Below the pieces are notes generated by a model that had not been told where the DNA came from, ran no database searches, and worked only from the letters and a program-made list of their open reading frames with translations. Shown in pieces: positions 1-10,100 of a DNA stretch of 27,707 nucleotides. Each line of letters starts with the position of its first letter. The first letter of the stretch is position 1. The translations under genes were made by a program, and so were the position numbers. The stretch covers positions 4,790-32,496 of the forward strand of contig CDMY01000640.1 in NCBI GenBank assembly GCA_001179505.1, written 5' to 3'. The stretch is from Vitrella brassicaformis. Lineage: Eukaryota; Sar; Vitrellaceae.

Positions 1-121
1 CCCCCCAAAACACACACACAAACATCGTGCCGCTATCAACCCACCAGCCGACCGCACACGGGCATACACACGACCCCCCCGGCCGAATGCAGAGTGAGTG
101 GGCAGCAAAAGGCCTCGACGG

Positions 122-2247
122 CTACTTGGTGGCCTTCCGTCGCACTCTGCGGCCCTCTGGCGCCTCTGAGGGCCGCTTGCGTGACGGCACCTGCCTGTCT
201 GCTCCATCAACCAGCCTGTCCCGCTTCTCTCTCTTGGTTTGCTCGACCATCGTCTTCCGCCAGCGAATCGCATCTGCCTTGGCCTCTTCGCTGTTACCCT
301 CATACGCAAACAGAGAGAAGTAGCGCTGCTGTTGCTCGCCAGAGGCGCCAGACCACTGGGCCACCCATGCCTTGCCCGCCTTGTGCCAGCTCACACCCTT
401 GTGGCCGCTCTGGATCTCAGCTGGCTGCTTGAGGCCCGCCGCACCGCTCGCCTCCTTCTCCCTGCGGCACGCGACGGCCTTGTCGTAGGCCTCCTCGATG
501 CCGCCGTGCTTGTTGATGGCGAAGGTCTTGGAGTGCAGCTTCCCGCCCTCGCGCCATGACGCCACCCACCTGTTCTGGCGCTCGTCGAAGTGGACGCCCT
601 TGACATTCTTGGCGGCCAGCTGGTCGACGAGCTCCTGGTCCTTGCGGTCGAGGCCGGTGGCGGTCTGAACAGGCAGAGAAGGGACACACAAAAGCCATAC
701 ATGAGCAAAACGAGCCACACCCATTGCATTCGTGCACTCGCGTAGCTTGCACTGATTCGGCAGACCGTCTCCATCAACTGCCGCCGCTTGATGGCCTCCT
801 GTTTGGCGCCCTCCTCGCCCACCCCGGCCACCGAGAAGCACTCTTTCTTCTGCTTGCCGTTCTCGTACCAGGACGAGCCCCAACGGGCTGTCGTGTTGTC
901 GCGACCCACGCCGGTGATCTCGCTCTTGCTGCGGCTCTTGATGTGGCGGCCGGCCTTCTCGTTGTCCTTGTCGTTCTGCAGCCGACACTCCTCTGCCGCC
1001 CTCCTGGCCTCGTCGCGGCCCCCATACTTGCTCACGCCGAATTTCTTCTTTTTCCGTTCGCCGCCCACCCTGACGTGGGCGATCCACACATGGCGGGGCT
1101 CGTCGAACCACACGCCCTGGACGGCCGACTGATGTACGGGGGTTGCCGACTGTGCCGCCTTGCTGGCTGTCTTGGGTGGCTTGAAGGTCGAGTCGCTGAG
1201 GCGGTCGCCGCCACTCCCTGACACAAACATCAGACACAGCAGCGTCATGTGGGTCGTGCCGTAGGCGTGTGTGTGTGTGTGTGTGGTGCGCGCACCCAAG
1301 CTCTCATACTCATCGTCATCGTCACTATCACTGTCTGCAGCAGGGACGGGATCGCACCAGAGATGTGATCGACGCTCTCTCATTCTGTGTGTGTGGGGCT
1401 GACCGTCGGGTGCCTGGTAGTCCTCGTCGCCCTCATCGCCCTGGCCACTGCTGCTCTCGTCGCCCGAGTCGCCCCCATCGTCCGACGGGTCGCCGCCCGC
1501 CCGGCCAGCAGCCTTCTTACGGCCCTGGTTGCGCTGACGAGCTGCAGGGGCAAACACACTACCAGTGGTTGTTTGGCTGCGTGTGTGTGTGTGTATGGGT
1601 GTGTAGAGTGTCGACATCCTTACCGTCGAGTCCCATTCTGTCGCTGCGCACGTCGGCGTAACGATCTGCAGCGGCAAACCAAAACACCACACCAGCAGAG
1701 CAGTGGTCCGTTTGGCGGCACGCGTGACTGTGAGTGCAGACAGACATCCTTACCGTTGAGGGCCATCCTGTCGTCCGTCGACCCCGACACATGCGTCGCG
1801 CCACCCTGACACACACAGCACAGCAGCACAGCAGGGGAATGGCCATCCATCCATTGGCGGCCGTGTGTGCGTCTGTGTGGCGGTCTCCCCACCACATGGG
1901 TCAGGCTGTCATGGTCGTCGCCACCATAGCTGCTGGTCGGCGCCCGGGTCGATAGAGCGCCAGCAGTGGAGGTGGTCTGAGGCACACACACAACACAGAG
2001 AGGCAGGCAATGTGACGACACGCGAGAGCCTGCTCGTGGCCCCCCCACGCACACACATCACTGCAGCCACGGGGCGCGCAGTGGTGTGTCCTCACTCACT
2101 GGGCCGTCACTGCTGGCTGCATCTTAATCCTGTCCATCTCGCTATTCGTCTCACCTCGTAGTCAGCCGCAGAGACCGATGACGTCGCGCCCTTCTCGCCC
2201 TTGCCCTTGCGGCCCGACACACTGCCGCTTACGGGCTTCCTGTCCAT
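122..2247 (-). CDS. Protein with four AP2-like DNA-binding domains
   Basis: Probable transcription regulator. Exons on the minus strand: 2247-2155, 1976-1893, 1805-1754, 1665-1624, 1541-1404, 1334-1296, 1217-766, 664-122; phases agree at every junction and give 480 aa. The N-terminal 150 residues are charged and disordered, with an Asp/Glu/Ser-rich stretch. Then come four AP2-like units of about 50 residues: 182-235 (starts VQGVWFDEPRHVWIAHV), 250-300 (ITGVGRDNTTARWGSSW), 321-372 (VKGVHFDERQNRWVASW) and 385-440 (HKGVSWHKAGKAWVAQW). Each shows the GV...W three-strand pattern followed by an Ala/Glu-rich helix. Units 1 and 3 resemble each other, as do 2 and 4. The C-terminus is Lys/Arg-rich, like a nuclear localisation signal. 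Plant AP2/ERF and apicomplexan ApiAP2 proteins use this fold to bind DNA. The start is the first ATG of the exon at 2247; an exon at 2366-2444 could extend the N-terminus. Confidence 0.8.
1552..1790. repeat. Tandem duplication of an exon-intron boundary
   Basis: Two copies lie side by side, roughly 1552-1650 and 1681-1790. Shared landmarks are CAGTGG at 1563 and 1701, GTTTGGC just after it, and CATCCTTACCG at 1615 and 1745. The copies cover the 3' end of two small exons of the AP2 gene and the following intron. The exon ends encode similar peptides, DRMALN and DRMGLD, and both end in phase 1 before GTAAGGATGTC. This looks like a local duplication that added a small exon. Confidence 0.7.
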
Positions 2248-2603
2248 CCTGACACACACAGCACACAGCAGACGACACGCAGAAGAAGACAGAACTGCAT
2301 CGCCACTTTCTGCCTGCCCGCATCGCTGTCTGTGCTGTCTGCCCAGCCCTCGCCCCTGCCCTCACCTGACGGTCTGCAGATCGGTCTTGACGCGCCGCAG
2401 CCACTCCCTCAGCCCGGCACACCTGTCAGCAACTCGGCCCGCCGCACAGATCTGTCACCTTCCGGCACTCCTCGGAGGACAATAGGCAGGCCGCCACTTA
2501 AAGCAAGGCGCCGAAAGCCAAAAACGCGATGCGTCGCTTTTTGTGAGCTCGCCCTGCGAGCTGAGTGATAGCGAGAGAGAAGGACGGCGCTTTGCTTGAA
2601 GGA
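2248..2603. promoter_or_regulatory. Divergent promoter region, AP2 gene / SLC25 carrier
   Basis: The minus-strand AP2 gene and the plus-strand carrier gene point away from each other across about 350 bp, part of which may be the AP2 leader exon and intron. Both promoters should lie between about 2440 and 2604. No clear TATA box or other core element was seen. Confidence 0.5.
2366..2444 (-). other. Possible upstream exon of the AP2 gene
   Basis: A good donor (AG then GTGAGG, at 2366/2365) precedes the acceptor at 2249-2251. Joining them in phase 2 reads LREWLRRVKTDLQTVR directly into MDRKPV. No ATG lies in this frame before an upstream TGA, so this is either a 5' untranslated exon or a piece of coding exon whose start lies further upstream. 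The 5' boundary is not determined. Confidence 0.4.
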
Positions 2604-4042
2604 ATGCTTGAGAATGCCTTCCCATCGACGCCTTCTATGCTCCTCTACGATGGAAGCTCCTTCCGCAGCGCCCCTTGCCCCTTCTCGTCCCTCCTGTCTT
2701 CAGTCCTCACGGCCGTACTCCTCCAGAACCCCCTCATCGACCTCGTCATCAGCTCATCAGCCAACACACGACACAAGAGGGAGCGGCCATCCTATCATCT
2801 CTTCACACAACACAAGGTGGACTGGCTGCACCACGTGGCCGGTGTGTGTGGCGGCCTGGCGGCATGTGTGTGTGGCCATCCCCTGGACACGATGAAGGCG
2901 CGCATCGCCCTCAGCCACTCGGCCACGGGCTCCACTCGCCTCTACTCAGGGCTTGCTGACTGCATCCGTCAGACTTGGCTGAAGGAGGGCTTGAGGGGGT
3001 TCTACCGAGGCCTCCCCTTCCCCCTGGTGGGTGACTGCCTCGTGGCGTCCGCCAGCTACGGCGTGTACGGCAACACACTCGCATTCCTGGAGCGGGCCAA
3101 CGCCAATGGCGAGCTGCCGGGAGGGGCCTGGTCACGGCCGATGCTCACAGGGGCGGCCGGCGCGGCGGGGGGGGCCATCGCATCGGTGGTCGAGTGCCCT
3201 TTTGACATGCTCAAGACGCAGATGCAGGTAGAGGCGTGTCGAAAGGCGGCCAACGAGCAGGCCAGGCGGGTAGCTGCCCCGCGGGATGCCGTAGCATCGG
3301 CAGTGGTGAGTCGGCGGGCAGCCTATGAGTTGGAGGCGCTGAGCTACCGGGGGCTCGGCGACTGCCTCACAGAGGTCGTCAGGGCGCAGAAGGTCTATGC
3401 AGGTACGGACGTCACCGCACAAAGGAACCATCCAGCAATTTGTGTGTGTTGCTGGTTCAGGCCTGTCTGCTGTGTTTTTGCGGAACACACCTGGGTTCGC
3501 CATCGCCTACTCAACGTTCGACGCACTCAAGAGGCTCCAAACGCCGCCAGGTATGGTGACCTAACCAGACTAACCAAAGCCATGACCGAACAAATGGATG
3601 GATGCTTGTGTCTGGCTCTCCCTAACAGGCCAGAGCGAGTCTGTCCTTACCGCTCCCCAGCTGATGTTAGCAGGGGGGCTGAGTGGCGTCTTGTTTTGGG
3701 CGGCGGCGTACCCCTTTGACGTTGTGCGGGCGAACCTCCAGGGCCAGAGCGCCAAGCTGAGCGCCTCGAAGGCCAGATTCAACGGTGTTGTGGATTGTGC
3801 CGTCAAGCTCTACCTGGAGGGCGGTGTCGTGCGCTTTTACAGGGTGAGTCACTGATGCACTCACTGCACGGATGCACATGGCGGATGGATATGACATGGA
3901 TCGGATGGTTGGATTGGTGGCCGATGTGATGTTGGTCTGTCTGTGTCAGGGCTTGTTGCCGGCTGTATCTCGCGCCTTGCCAGCCAATGCGGTGTGCTAC
4001 TATGTCTACACGCTGGTGGTCCAGACCTGGAGCGGGAAGTGA
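2604..4042 (+). CDS. Mitochondrial carrier family protein (SLC25)
   Basis: Solute transporter of the inner mitochondrial membrane; the substrate cannot be read from sequence. Exons 2604-3402, 3461-3550, 3629-3843 and 3950-4042 give 398 aa, with consistent phases. All three carrier repeats carry the P-x-D-x-x-K/R signature: HPLDTMKAR (about residue 92), CPFDMLKTQ and YPFDVVRAN. The R-N-T-P-G-F-A pattern at the second exon start and the loop YSGLADCIRQTWLKEGLRG are also typical of the family, most like the carnitine/ornithine/amino-acid branch. The carrier proper starts near residue 70 (DWLHHVAGVCGG). The preceding segment is unusually long and Ser/Leu-rich, so the start is uncertain: 2604 is the first in-frame ATG and 2637 is an alternative. 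It is convergent with the PIH1 gene. Confidence 0.88.
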
Positions 4043-4930
4043 CGGGATGGTGGCCTCTCTGCATGGATGGCATGGGATATATTGTAGCAAAGCTACGAGG
4101 GAGGGATGGGCTGTTGGAGGGAGGGGAGGAGACAGACAATGACGGCGAGTTTTTCCGTGTGGATGGATGGGATGGCTGGGCTGGGTGGCGTGTGTGTGTT
4201 CGTGTGTCCCACGGGGACTGGCGAGACACGTGGGCGGTGTAACACGTGGCTGACCACAGTTACGGTGTCCGATGGACACGTGAGGGTTTGGTCGGTTCCA
4301 GCCGCCTTTGTTTCCCGCATGACCTTGGTGGTCCCCGCCCAGGTGCGTCAGAAATGTCTGGGAAGGCGCCTACAGCAGGCAGCATGAGGGAGACAGAGGC
4401 GCGGGGGAACGACCAGCCAATCAACCACGACGGTGTGGCTTGTCTCTGTCCGGGTCTGTGGCTCATGACACGTCTATGTGGGATCTGTTGCGTGAGTGAG
4501 CGTTGAGGGATGTGGCAACTTTTTGCCCTTTTGAGCTGACTGGCTGTCTTGCTAGCGCTCACGTCGTGCGTGTGTGCCTCTCTCTCTCTGTGTGTGCGTC
4601 TCTCTCTCTCTCTGTGTGTGTGCATGTGTGTGTGTGTGTGTGTGTGTGTGAAGTGCCCCTTCCAGTCGTGAAGGCGGTCGATCGGTGTGCAGGCAGTCAT
4701 GTACATACACAGACGGACGGATGTGCAGGAGTACACATCAACGGAGATGTCCATGTATGTGTGGATGCGTGCGTGTGAGGACGGACGCATGGCTTTATCG
4801 ATCAATCATTGCGTGTACACATGCATGCATGCACCCAATCCGATGCTCGAAATCAGATAGTTTGCTCACATCCGCACACGCATCGCATGCACGTCGATAT
4901 CTAAACAGGCCCGCACTCCCCACTCCTCAC
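4043..4930. other. Intergenic region between convergent genes
   Basis: This 0.9-kb stretch separates the 3' ends of the carrier and PIH1 genes. It holds a compound CT/GT microsatellite (4577-4650) and a TGCATGCATGCA run near 4823. The open frames here are short and low in complexity. No tRNA or other RNA gene was recognised. Confidence 0.6.
4577..4650. repeat. Compound (CT)n/(GT)n microsatellite
   Basis: Alternating CT and GT dinucleotide runs, including an uninterrupted GT tract at about 4625-4650. The same order (CT tract then GT tract) recurs in a YchF intron at 22497-22551. Confidence 0.9.
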
Positions 4931-6639
4931 TCAGAAGACCATGTCCATCAGCTCTCCGTCTGTCTCTATCTCATCCCCCCCTGACAACTCTCCCTCTCCC
5001 TCCCCCTCCCCCTCCCCCTCCCTCTCAGCAACAGCATCAGGCACCACAAGCTTCGTACCATTCTCGCTCCCAGCATCGTCTCCCTGATTCGCAACACTGT
5101 CGATTGGGCACCGCACCGTCAGCAGCCCCTCACCCGCCGACCATCCAATACGAGACAGGCACGACTCTACAGGGAAGGGAAAACGGAGGGACAGCAGGGT
5201 CGTGTGGTCGGTCTCGGCGTCTTCTGCTCCCCGCGACTTGACGCCGACGCTCAGCCGCCGGTCGGAGAGGTGGATGTCGAGCTCTTCCCGGAAGTCGATT
5301 TGTCTCGGACGTCTCTTGCTGGCATCTGCCGAGGCCTTGGGGACTTTGTACTTGAGTAGCTTCACATGGAAGGCCACCCAGTAGTGCATGTCTCTCAGCT
5401 CGTCGGCGAGACGCGTGGCCTCCCGCTCCTCTGCAGACGGGCCGCTGTCTGTGGTGTCGGGTGCGTCGCTCTTTTGCTGCTGCCCGAACATCTTGCCCCA
5501 GTTGACAATTGCAGTGCCCTTCTGGGGCTGTTGTGCTGATGACACTGGAGGGAAGAGGGGGTATCTGAACGCGTCGATGGCCTCGGCAGCTGAGACCGTA
5601 TCTGTCGCCAACTCATCCAGCAGCGCCTTGCATCCTTCAAGCTCCTCCTCCTCCTCCTGCGTGGTGGTCTCGAAAGAGAATGAGGGAATGGGGGGCGACG
5701 GCAGCTTCGTTGCATCGTAGAACGACACCGCATAGTCCGTCTCATAGAGAAACAACTCCACCAGGCCGAGACTCTCGTTATAGGACGAGACAACAACGCC
5801 ACCAGTGGTGTCTCTGCTGTCGTCCGAAGGGCTGGTGTGGGGCTTTTCTGTCTCCTTAATGGGTTCCTGTGGCTGCATGGAAGCTTTGACTTGCAGACAG
5901 CGGGGCAGTGGGGCCGCCGATGGCTGGCTGGCGTCCTGAACCAGTGGCCTGCTCGCCGCTTTCTTGCGAATGCGATGCGGCTCCACAGTGCTGCCTGAGG
6001 GCCAACACAGAGAAAAAAATGGTGCATTCGTCCAATCAATCCATTTGCTGTACGTTCTTGTCGCTGACCTTTGTATCTGAGCCTCGGCATCTGCCAGGTG
6101 CCGTCGTCCATGTCGGGCTGTATCTCATTGTTGGACTTGGCGGCCACCCGCTGCAGCACGTTCTTCATCTTCTCTATCTCAATCGCGCCAAAGCCCTCCT
6201 CGCCCCCAAACTCCCTGTCGCTGAACACAATGTCCAGCGCCATACACGGCGCCCCCTTCTTGTCAAAGTCCTCTCGCACCGGACCGATGGACGCCGACAT
6301 GTGCACGCCCGTCTGTGGCTGGCCTTGCTCGTCGATGAACTCCTGTGTGTGGCTGGGGGGCAGGTGCTCCGACTGGCAGATGTTGATGAACAGCTTCATG
6401 CCGCTCTTGATGTCCTTGGTCTTGAGCACAAAGAGGGGTTTGGGCGTCACGGTGATGCATCCATCTTCGTCGGTGGCCGCCTGGGACGGTGGAGGCTTCT
6501 GGTCATGGCCATTTGCGAGTGCGGACATGAGAGCGGTGAGGTGCTCCTGCTGGTCTTGGGGCATGTCGGTGGACGGCAGTAGAAAGGGGCTGCCGCCGTC
6601 ACCACCCGACAGGCTTTCGTGCTTTTTGTTTTTCGCCAT
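4931..6639 (-). CDS. PIH1 domain protein (dynein / R2TP assembly factor)
   Basis: Likely HSP90 co-chaperone for assembling axonemal dyneins or other complexes. Exons 6639-6069 and 5994-4931 (74-nt intron, phase 1) give 544 aa. An N-terminal PIH1 domain (about residues 45-195) shows the family patterns PLFVLKTKDIKSGMKLFINI, then QSEHLPP, GPVREDFDKKGAPCMALDIV and a C-terminal MPRLRYKG. A disordered Pro/Ser/Glu linker follows. The last third (about 390-500) looks like a CS/PIH1-C beta-sandwich, then an acidic tail with an (EG)n run ending in MDMVF. Length and layout resemble the Kintoun/PIH1D group rather than short PIH1D1; the exact paralogue is not settled. The start is the ATG giving MAKNKKHES; an in-frame GTG 30 bp upstream is less likely. 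Confidence 0.85.
4988..5026. repeat. CCCTCC/GGAGGG repeat coding the PIH1 acidic tail
   Basis: A hexanucleotide-like repeat within the last exon of the PIH1 gene. On the coding strand it is a run of GGGGGA/GGGAGA units translated as alternating Glu-Gly. It is G-quadruplex-prone and likely to vary in length between strains. Confidence 0.8.
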
Positions 6640-7116
6640 TTTGCGGGTGAGACTGAGACGGCGGCCCACGCGATCGAGCTTGAAGATCGATCACGCAAGT
6701 CAGAGGACCGCGCAGTGCACGTGCACCGGACCCACGTGCACGTGCTTGCTAGCAGCGCTGCATAGCTATTGATGGATGTCGCATCTTTGCTGGAAAATTG
6801 TGTGAGTCACTCACTGCATTCGTGGCAGACCATCCATGGCATGCGCGAGTGACTCGCATCGCATGGCCTCCATCCATCCTGTCGCCCCTACTAGAAGAAC
6901 GTATGCACTCACTGCACACCATCATACAACCAACCAACCGCTGTACACACACCGCACATGCACGCCACGCACACTCGTGGACGGACGGACGCGATCCGAC
7001 GATAAACGCACACACGCACCGCACCGCTGATTGGTCGATTGGATAAAGCTACACACACGCGGCTGCACTGGACTGACCGCATCCCATCTCGTGCCGTGGA
7101 TGGACTCTTGATCGAT
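6640..7116. other. Intergenic region upstream of the PIH1 gene
   Basis: This 477-bp gap lies between the 3' end of the large minus-strand gene and the PIH1 start. It should hold the PIH1 promoter; two 12-bp palindromes sit 76-105 bp before the ATG. A 6-bp inverted repeat (GCGAGT/ACTCGC) lies at 6845-6857. No coding exon was recognised. Confidence 0.6.
6715..6744. promoter_or_regulatory. Paired CACGTG/GTGCAC palindromes before the PIH1 gene
   Basis: GTGCACGTGCAC (6715-6726) and CACGTGCACGTG (6733-6744) are perfect 12-bp palindromes separated by 6 bp. Together they contain three CACGTG cores and three GTGCAC hexamers. CACGTG is a bHLH/bZIP site in plants and animals, and GTGCAC is bound by some apicomplexan AP2 proteins. 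A role in PIH1 transcription is inferred from position. Confidence 0.6.
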
Positions 7117-10100
7117 CTACTCGGCATGGTGCTGTGAGAGGAAGGCATGCACCTGCGCCACCAGCGACTGCTCGCCAGCGCGGGATGCCTCGTCCCTAAA
7201 ACACACACACACACACACACATACACACACACAGAGGGAGACAGCGTCAGTCAGCTTGTCCAGGCAGGTAAGTAAGGTACTCACTCACTCACTCACTGAC
7301 CTGATGTGGAGTAGGTCTTGTAGGCTCCCCAGTCTGCAGGCCAGGTGGAAGGCCAGGCCCAGCTGCCCCAGCAGCACATACGCGTCCAGCCTGTGCCGGT
7401 CGTCCTGGATCAAATGCACCAACTGGGCTGCCAGCTGAACCTATGTATGACATACACACACACCACAAAGGAAAGAAGCACACACAGACAGAGACTATCG
7501 AATTGGCGGTCCCTCCCTCAGACACTCCCCGACTGACTGACCGACCTGTGTGGGGTCCTTGTGTCTGTGTTCGACGACCCATATGTTGATGATATTGACC
7601 ACCAGGGCGTCCCACTCGAAGGCAGGCAGCCGGTTCGACACCGCACTGAGGAACACCTTCACCTGGTCCAGGCTCTTGGCCTCGGCGGCGATGATGTTTG
7701 ACGCCTTGACGTACAGCTCTCCTTTTGGCAAGCCGAAGAAGTCCATTACTCGGTTGGCCAGCTCGTACTGGGAGGGCGACTGGGGCAGGGTGGGCATGTC
7801 TGTGGTGGTGGTGGTGGTGGCTGCTGGTGGTGTGTGTGGGGCGAGTGTGGAAGCTCCTCTGCTGCCCGTGCTGCCGCTGGATGTCGTCATCAGCTTGTCG
7901 CACACCTGTGGCGTCATCGATCCGGAGACAGACACAAAGGGAGCAGCTATTTCCACGCACATGCGTCTCTCTCCACTCAGTGGGTGGCTTGGCTGACCTC
8001 TGCCTGTACACTTCTCGGCCCGAAGAGGTTGATGCGCGGCGGAAGGTTGGGCAGCGTCTCGCACACCTCCATCTGAAGCTTCAGTGTACGCAAGCCCCTG
8101 ACACCACCACACACAGACACAACACACATACAGACAGACAATCGACCATTGATTGCTTCGCAGGCGAAATGCGGCATGATCACTCACCTGAGCACGTCGT
8201 TCTCGGTGAGCTGTTGGATGGGGATGTCGGATGTGGCGTTGAAGTTGATGCCGTGGCCGTCGGGGCTGCTGGCGCGTGGCGGCGCTGACGGCGCGCCCTC
8301 GACGCCCACACTCACACCTGCACCAGGGGGGCCGCCCAGCGGACGGGACCTGTGTGTGACATATATACAAAGACACCAATTGGGTGGATGGATGTCAACA
8401 CGTGGGTGTTAATGCGTTCGCTATTGCATCCCTACGCTCGTTCATAGCTCCTCCTGATGAGCTGCAGTGCGGCGCTGAGATGCGAGAACGCATTATGGAG
8501 GTGGCCGAAACGAGCATCCCTGACACACACACACACACACGAACACATATATGATCAAATGGACCATCCGGACTGGCCTTCTCAAGATTCCTCTCACCAG
8601 CATGTGGATGTCATGAAGAGCTGCACCGCCACGATGGCCGCGTTGACATAGTCCCTCGTGAACACCTGGTACCCATACAGCAGCTCCAATGCCTCCCTCT
8701 GCCGCAGATACCCCTTCAGCGCTCGCATCGTCCTCTCCAGCTTGGCCATCATCGGATTCACAGCCTGACCATACGCATGAGAGGGCGGGGGAGCGGCCGA
8801 CGCCAGCTCACCAGAGGGAATGGGGGGCGCTTGTGAGAGGGGGCCTGGTTGATGCATGGTGCTGGTGGTGGTGGTGGTGGCGGTGGCCTGGCCTTCTGGC
8901 AGCACGATGGCTCTCGAGGGGCCTGTGGGTGGTGGGCGTGCGAGCAGGTTGGAAATGACGGTCTGAACCTCCAGCATGCGGTTGTGGGCCAGCGCATAGT
9001 GGGCCACTACGTCGATGAACAGCTCGTCGGGCAGGTCCTGCAGGAAGACCATCTGGATGGCACGGTCCAGCTGCCCCTCTCGGATGAGCAGGTCCAGCAG
9101 CGACGCAGCGTCGCCATACTTCTTGTGGTACTCCAATGCCTCAGTCAGCAGCCGGGGCGAGAGGCGGCACCGGACCAGCCGCGGCACACGGTTGCTGGGC
9201 ACCACTGCGAACGGCATCGCCCTGTCCTTGGATGGAGCCATGGTCTGTTTCCCTCCCCCTCCCCCGCCCCCTCCTCTCATGACTCCGACGGCCACATAGC
9301 TGACGTCTCGTGTCAGTTTGGGGTAGGTGATGAGCTCCTCGCGGTGGGTCTGCCCATCGCGGTCGACGTACATGTACACCCATCCCAGAGGGGCGGCGGG
9401 GGACGGACCCATCATTCCCATCGTCAGGTCTCTCTCAGGGACAGCCGATGCCTTCACGGGACTGCTGGGGCTGGCGGCCTTGCCGCTCTCGCCTTCGTCG
9501 TCGGCCGTCATGGGCTTGGCGGCCGGTGAAAGTGTGGTGGGCCTCTCGATCGGCACGACGCCGAGAGCTCTTGTCCGTCTGGTGGGCGAGCCTGGCGTGG
9601 CTGTCGTCGCCTGGATGGTGAGGTTGTCTGAGGATGCTGATGGGGTAAGGCTCTTCTCGAGGGTGGGGGTCCGGGTGCCGATTGGTGTCTTGGCGAGCGC
9701 CTCAGACGGCTGAGATGACGAATCCGCAACAGCAGCTGAATGAACAAAACAGAACCACGTGTGTGTCTCATGTTGATCGGTCGCATGAGCGGTGTGTCCA
9801 GCCGCACCTTGTGTCGATTCCGCCGCTGATGGTGTCTTAGTTTCCTCCTCGCCAGCCTGTGACGGCGCCACCTCCTCGCCCTCCCCCTCCACCTGCTCAG
9901 CCATCTGCCGGTTCAGCAGCGACCGGAGCCTGGGCGGGAAACTGGGCAGCTTGCTGGGGTGCACTGACGGATAGAGGTAGATGATCGTCCGCGGCAGCGA
10001 CCGTGAAGCCGCGATGGGCAAAGCCCTGTCCCGCAGATCACGCCTCACGTCGACTCGGTCCAGTGTGTCCACCTCGACCTCCACCCCTTCCTCCTCCCCT

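Noticed and set aside
2911-3503. Minus-strand open frames opposite the carrier gene
   Set aside because: The plus strand has three intact carrier signatures; the antisense frames are shadows of GC-rich codons.
4231-4330. Possible tRNA-like T-arm (GGTTCCAGCC near 4295)
   Set aside because: No matching acceptor stem or anticodon arm could be found around it.
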